NCBI GenBank assembly: GCA_965208685.1
Contig: CBDBPL010000007.1
Coordinates: 1,116,001 to 1,180,000 of the forward strand
DNA from: JAJEFO01 sp965208685
GTDB taxonomy: Bacteria > Pseudomonadota > Alphaproteobacteria > Rhodobacterales > Rhodobacteraceae
DNA: 64,000 bases
Direction of reading: 5' to 3'
The first letter of the stretch is position 1. Every line of letters begins with the position of its first letter. Shown piece after piece: positions 60,655-64,000 of this stretch. Made by a program: the position numbers and the translations under genes. The notes under the pieces were generated by a model. That model was not told the origin of the DNA. It ran no database searches and saw only the letters and a list, made by a program, of their open reading frames with translations.

Positions 60655-61433
60655 GGGCGTCACGGATTTCGCTGACGGTTGACGGGGCGATCGGGCATCT
60701 TCGAATTGCCAGGCCTGAAAAGCTGAATGCGCTTGACGCTGACATGGTAGACGATCTGGCCGCGCGGTGCAGGGAGATCGAGCACTGCGACGACATCCGG
60801 GTTGTGATTCTTTCGGGCGAGGGCAAGGCGTTCTCCGCCGGCGGAGACATCGAGGCCTGGTCTGCGGAGAGCCCGGAGAGGTTCGGGCGGCACTGGATAC
60901 GCGACGGCCATGCGGCCTTCGACGCGTTGGCGAGATTGCGTCAGCCTGTCATTGCCATTCTGGACGGGCACGCCCTTGGCGGCGGACTGGAACTGGCTGC
61001 CTGCGCGGACATTCGCATCGCCGAGGAACAAGTGAAGATCGGTCAACCGGAATCCGGTCTTGGCATTGTTCCCGGCTGGTCAGGCACGCAACGTGCCGTC
61101 CGGCGCTTTGGCGCGCAGACCGTGCGACGCATGGCGTTGTTCGGTGAGGTGTTTGCGGCCGAGGAAGCGTTGAAGCTCGGCATCGTCGATCAAGTCGTGC
61201 CTGCCGGAACCGGTGCGGCGGCGGCTGTGGAATTGGCACAAGCCGTCCTGGGTCGCGGGTCGCGGGCTACGGAACTCGTGAAGATGTCGATCAACGCCGC
61301 CGAAGGCGAGGAACACGAGCGCGTTCTCGAGGCATTCTCGGGTGCCTTGGCGGCGGGAACGGATGAACTGGCCGAGGGGCTTGCGGCGTTTCGGGAAGGC
61401 CGCAAGCCCAGGTTTGGAAAGGGCGAAGCATGA
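60651..61433 (+). CDS. Enoyl-CoA hydratase/isomerase family protein
   Basis: Crotonase-fold enzyme of 260 residues. Oxyanion-hole segments are GKAFSAGGDIEAW and DGHALGGGLELAACADIRIA. The catalytic-glutamate region is KIGQPESGLGIVPGWSGTQR, with a Glu at the usual second position, in line with hydration or isomerisation of an enoyl-CoA. The ATG overlaps the CoA-transferase stop (ATGA). With the acyl-CoA dehydrogenase at 44341 and this transferase it gives activation, dehydrogenation and hydration steps of a beta-oxidation-like route. Confidence 0.92.
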   Translation: MRASRISLTVDGAIGHLRIARPEKLNALDADMVDDLAARCREIEHCDDIRVVILSGEGKAFSAGGDIEAWSAESPERFGRHWIRDGHAAFDALARLRQPVIAILDGHALGGGLELAACADIRIAEEQVKIGQPESGLGIVPGWSGTQRAVRRFGAQTVRRMALFGEVFAAEEALKLGIVDQVVPAGTGAAAAVELAQAVLGRGSRATELVKMSINAAEGEEHERVLEAFSGALAAGTDELAEGLAAFREGRKPRFGKGEA

Positions 61434-61741
61434 TTCGACATCTGGTTGCCCTGCGGTTCAAGGCTGGCACGCCTGATCACGTGAAGCAGGGGCTGATGGA
61501 CGATCTTGCCGGGCTGGACGAACGGATCGACGGAATACTCGAGTTTCGGGCGTGCCCGAACATCAGCGTCGAGGATCCGCTGGTGCGCGGATACCGCGAC
61601 CTTTTCTGGTTCGACTTCCGGGATGCATCCGTGCGCGATGCATATCTCGCTGACGAAGTGCACCAGAGGATCGGTGCACGGCTTGTGGCCGAGCTCGAGG
61701 GCGGTGCGGAGGGCGTGTTCGTTCTCGAATTCGAGATGTGA
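61430..61741 (+). CDS. Dabb (stress-responsive alpha/beta-barrel) domain protein
   Basis: Small ferredoxin-like dimeric barrel protein, 103 residues. The Dabb signature is MIRHLVALRFKAGTPDH at the start and LFWFDFRDASVRDAYLADEVHQRI in the middle. The family includes non-enzymatic stress proteins and small cyclases or isomerases that work on activated acyl substrates. It overlaps the hydratase gene by four bases (ATGA), so it belongs to the pathway. The conserved His5 in IRHLV is the residue used by some enzymatic members. Confidence 0.88.
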   Translation: MIRHLVALRFKAGTPDHVKQGLMDDLAGLDERIDGILEFRACPNISVEDPLVRGYRDLFWFDFRDASVRDAYLADEVHQRIGARLVAELEGGAEGVFVLEFEM

Positions 61742-61747
61742 CGCCGT

Positions 61748-62197
61748 TCAGCGATAGGCCAGCAGGCGGTTGGTTCCGGACTGCACTTTCTCGCCATGTT
61801 GGTTGGTGACATCGAAGTCGAGCTTCAAGACGGCCTGATCTTCCTGTCGCGCCCGTTCGATTGCCGCAATGGTGATCGTCACCGCGATCCGGTCACCGGC
61901 GAGCACGGGCCGGTGGAAGTTCCAGTCCCAGCTCAATGAAGCCCTTGCGCGAAACTGCGCGGACGCGCGGTTCTTCAACCCGTCGATCAAGGACAGCACG
62001 AGAAGCCCGTGCGCGACGCGTGCATCGAATCCATGACGCCGTGCGGCCGCGTTGGACATGTGAATCTCGAACCTGTCGCCTGCCATGTCGGCGAAGGCGT
62101 CAATCATCCCCGCGGTGACGGTCATGGACCCGCAATCGATGCGGTCGCCGCAGGAAAGCGTGGCAGCGCCGTGGCGGCCCGGAGGAAGGAGGCGCAT
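61748..62197 (-). CDS. MaoC-like hydratase (hot-dog fold)
   Basis: 149-residue hot-dog protein related to (R)-specific enoyl-CoA hydratases. The hydratase motif appears as GDRFEIHMSNAAARRHG (Asp and His spaced as in D-x4-H), followed by VAHGLLVLSL; WDWNFHRPVLAGDRIAV completes the domain. The Asn-Pro of the usual DxNPxH is replaced by Phe-Glu, so activity is likely but not certain. ATG 62197 gives a family-like start. It is 31 bases downstream of aldo-keto reductase 2 and convergent with the Dabb gene with six bases between. Confidence 0.87.
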   Translation of the reverse strand: MRLLPPGRHGAATLSCGDRIDCGSMTVTAGMIDAFADMAGDRFEIHMSNAAARRHGFDARVAHGLLVLSLIDGLKNRASAQFRARASLSWDWNFHRPVLAGDRIAVTITIAAIERARQEDQAVLKLDFDVTNQHGEKVQSGTNRLLAYR

Positions 62198-62228
62198 CGC
62201 GATGCCGCCTTGCTGTGCCGGTCCCGCT

Positions 62229-63245
62229 TCAGTCCGGGACGGGCGCGTCCTCTCGCAGCAGTTTCCTTTCCTTGAGTTCCGACCAGAAGTCGGCCGGGAT
62301 TGGATGGCTGAACCACGCCAGGTTCTTTTCCAGCTGCTCGACCGTGCGCGTTCCGGCGATGAAGCTCGGTATCGCGGGATGGGCGACAACGAATTGCAGC
62401 GCAGCGGCAGGCAACGGCACGTCGTGGTCGGCACAGACCTGTTCGATCTTTCTGACCTTTTCCATGATTTCCGGCGGTGCAGGAGCGTAGTTGTACTTGG
62501 CACCCTCGATCGCGCCCGTTGCAAGGATCCCCGAGTTGAAACCGCCACCTATGACCACGGCAGCACCGCGTTCCTCGCAGAGCGGCAGGAACTCTTTGAG
62601 CGATTCCTGTTCCAGAAGCGTGTAGCGCCCGGCGAGAAGAAAGCAGTCGAAATCGCGTTGCTTGAGCGCCTCGTGGCAGACCTCCCACTCGTTGACGCCG
62701 ACACCGATGGCCTTGACCACGCCTTGATTGCGCAGCTCTTCCAGGGCGGCCCAGCAAGTGTCCATGGCCTGCCTGAAGACTTCAGGCTGGTCGTCACCCC
62801 GCGTGAAGCGGTCGACGTCGTGGATGAAGCAGATGTCCATGCTTTCCAGGTTGAGCCTCTGCAGGCTGTCTTCGAACGACCTCATCGTGCCGTCGTAGCT
62901 GTAATCGAATTGGATCGTGAACCGGCCTGCATTGGTCCAGGGCGCATAGTCGATGTTGTCCTTGCGTGCCGGCTTCAGGACGCGGCCCACCTTGGACGAC
63001 AGCACGAAGTCATCGCGGCTCTTCCAGCGCAGGCTGTGTCCGGTGCGAAGCTCAGAGAGCCCGTGGCCGTACATGGGTGCAGTGTCATAGTAGCGAATAC
63101 CGGCATCCCATGCAGTCTGGATCATCCCGTCAGACGTCTCTTCATCGATCTCGCGAAAGATGTTGCCGATGGGTGCCGTGCCGAATCCAAATGCGGTGAC
63201 TTCCAAGTCGACGCGACCGAACTTCACCAAGGTATCGGGTTGCAT
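62229..63245 (-). CDS. Aldo-keto reductase 2 (D-threo-aldose/L-fucose dehydrogenase-like)
   Basis: 338-residue AKR close to the D-threo-aldose 1-dehydrogenase/pyridoxal 4-dehydrogenase group, which oxidises sugar C1 to a lactone. The catalytic residues are D54 and Y59 (YYDTAPMYGHGLSE), K85 (SSKVG) and the His in CFIHDVDR. Family strings GVGVNEWEVCHEAL, FLLAGRYTLLEQ and VVIGGGFNSGILA are present. ATG 63245 follows GGAAGGAA; the open frame upstream crosses operator f. It is transcribed with the MaoC gene. Confidence 0.92.
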   Translation of the reverse strand: MQPDTLVKFGRVDLEVTAFGFGTAPIGNIFREIDEETSDGMIQTAWDAGIRYYDTAPMYGHGLSELRTGHSLRWKSRDDFVLSSKVGRVLKPARKDNIDYAPWTNAGRFTIQFDYSYDGTMRSFEDSLQRLNLESMDICFIHDVDRFTRGDDQPEVFRQAMDTCWAALEELRNQGVVKAIGVGVNEWEVCHEALKQRDFDCFLLAGRYTLLEQESLKEFLPLCEERGAAVVIGGGFNSGILATGAIEGAKYNYAPAPPEIMEKVRKIEQVCADHDVPLPAAALQFVVAHPAIPSFIAGTRTVEQLEKNLAWFSHPIPADFWSELKERKLLREDAPVPD

Positions 63246-63260
63246 GCGCGTTCCTTCCAA

Positions 63261-63278
63261 AGTAACTATTTGGTTAGT
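63261..63278 (-). promoter_or_regulatory. TetR-type operator, site f, beside a -10
   Basis: AGTAACTATTTGGTTAGT. On the minus strand TATAAC (63282-63277) is a fitting -10 for aldo-keto reductase 2 and overlaps the operator by two bases. Confidence 0.72.
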
Positions 63279-63672
63279 TATATCGCTCGTGACGAACCGG
63301 CAAGAGGTTTTTCCGAACAGGCATCTTTGGTGAATTCCCGGGGTGCCGACGTGGTCGCCAAAGGCCATGCAAGAGCATGAACGAAGCATTGGGCAAGGCC
63401 GAACTTGCGTGGCCGCTGTCGTGCCGGGAAGGACACGCAGCCGTGGAACCGGGCTTGACCAACTGGCAGGTCTCGGAGTGGAAAGCTGCGGACCGCAAGT
63501 GAGCTAGGATGGACGAAGTCGTTGCGGTCACTTGAAAAAATCGGCAAGGTGCCGGAGGCGCAGATTTCGGGGGACACGCGAAACCGCTGCATTCTCTGCG
63601 GACATCTGGCGAAAACGAGGTTCGCGAGGGATCCGTGATGCGGCTGTTGACCGCTTCGGCGGCCTGTGCTGT

Positions 63673-63701
63673 TTGACATTGACTGCCGTCACGCCGATAC
63701 A
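63673..63701 (+). promoter_or_regulatory. Promoter of the right-edge ABC transporter operon
   Basis: TTGACA (63673-63678), 17 bases, GATACA (63696-63701); start of transcription about 63708, 59 bases before the ATG. No palindrome of the TetR type overlaps it. Confidence 0.6.
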
Positions 63702-63766
63702 GGCGTTTCGGAAACCAGGCCTGCGGTTGCGGGCAACGGAAACGGCCAACAAGTTGGGAGGACAAC

Positions 63767-64000
63767 ATGGCATACACGAAGACAAGAATTCTCGGGGTTC
63801 TGGCAGCAACATCGCTTGCTGCAGGAGCTGCAAATGCGGGCGACGTGGAGGTGCTGCACTGGTGGACATCGGGCGGCGAAGCGGCCGCGCTGAACGTGCT
63901 CAAGCAGGATCTCGAAAGCCAGGGCATCGGCTGGCAGGACATGCCCGTCGCGGGCGGCGGCGGCGAGCAGGCAATGACGGTCCTGCGCGCCCGTGTCACT
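63767..64000 (+). CDS. ABC sugar-binding protein, family 1, partial
   Basis: First 78 codons of a periplasmic receptor cut by the right edge. The signal peptide is residues 1-24 (RILGVLAATSLAAGAANA). The mature start is GDVEVLHWWTSGGEAAALNVLKQDLE, then GIGWQDMPVAGGGGEQAMTVLRARV. This is the standard start of glucose/mannose- or glucoside-type family-1 receptors. Strong GGGAGG before the ATG. It presumably opens another sugar importer operon. Confidence 0.9.
   Translation, partial: MAYTKTRILGVLAATSLAAGAANAGDVEVLHWWTSGGEAAALNVLKQDLESQGIGWQDMPVAGGGGEQAMTVLRARVT

Larger units (their letters stand above)
63246..63766. other. Divergent intergenic region between aldo-keto reductase 2 and the next ABC operon
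   Basis: Contains operator f near the left end and a promoter near the right end; the 390 bases between hold no gene I can support. Confidence 0.5.

Noticed and set aside
1..64000. CRISPR arrays, prophage or integrative element boundaries
   Set aside because: No regularly spaced repeats, integrase or phage structural genes were seen; only one transposase relic was found.

Overview
The window is GC-rich bacterial DNA that reads as an alphaproteobacterium, most likely Rhodobacterales or a close relative. The evidence is gene content: TRAP transporters, a bpt arginyl/leucyl-transferase next to RDD and DUF2852 genes, a 1226-residue B12-dependent ribonucleotide reductase, a fabI/pdxH/cold-shock/DUF192/tRNA-Pro block, and many ABC uptake operons for sugars and osmolytes. 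Taxonomy is inferred from gene content only. Two frameshifts and one noisy tandem duplication suggest either a genome with some decay or a draft assembly with local errors.

Layout. 1-5007: a TRAP transporter operon with a DadA-like oxidase (minus strand), divergent from an Asp/Glu/hydantoin racemase-type gene. 5327-20977: mostly housekeeping. It holds a LolA-like periplasmic protein, gpt, fabI, pdxH, a double cold-shock-domain protein, DUF192, tRNA-Pro(TGG), nrdJ behind tandem NrdR boxes, ilvBH behind a complete transcription attenuator with a Val-Val-Leu-Val leader peptide, bpt, RDD, DUF2852 and a frameshifted LysR gene. 21152-28167: a LysR-divergent catabolic operon (DapA-family lyase, aldehyde dehydrogenase, FAD amine/amino-acid oxidase, two SDRs, MttB-family methyltransferase). 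The last gene is broken by a 126-bp direct repeat. 28391-34189: small genes, a relic of a second YbaK gene, an L-carnitine dehydrogenase/thioesterase fusion, a decayed GMC oxidoreductase and a VOC protein. 34278-40645: a family-1 sugar ABC transporter with an MDR dehydrogenase and a convergent uronate-dehydrogenase-like gene. 40804-43618: a sterol-desaturase-family hydroxylase, an IS630 transposase relic and an AbiEii-type nucleotidyltransferase pair. 44341-64000: a large catabolic region with acyl-CoA dehydrogenase, SDR, DUF993, TIM-barrel isomerase, TetR regulator, a ribose-type ABC transporter, Zn-alcohol dehydrogenase, cupins, GMC oxidoreductase, two aldo-keto reductases, CoA-transferase, enoyl-CoA hydratase, Dabb and MaoC proteins, and the start of another sugar ABC transporter.

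How the genes work together. The strongest system-level signal is a recurring 18-bp palindrome (consensus AGTAACCAnnTGGTTACT). It lies at six places, all in promoter regions: before the acyl-CoA dehydrogenase operon, between tetR and the ribose-type ABC operon, twice between aldo-keto reductase 1 and the CoA-transferase operon, before aldo-keto reductase 2, and before the decayed GMC gene. The simplest reading is one regulon under the TetR protein at 49009-49647. It would join sugar/polyol import and oxidation to CoA activation and beta-oxidation-like steps, a combination I do not recognise as a named pathway. The substrate is unknown.
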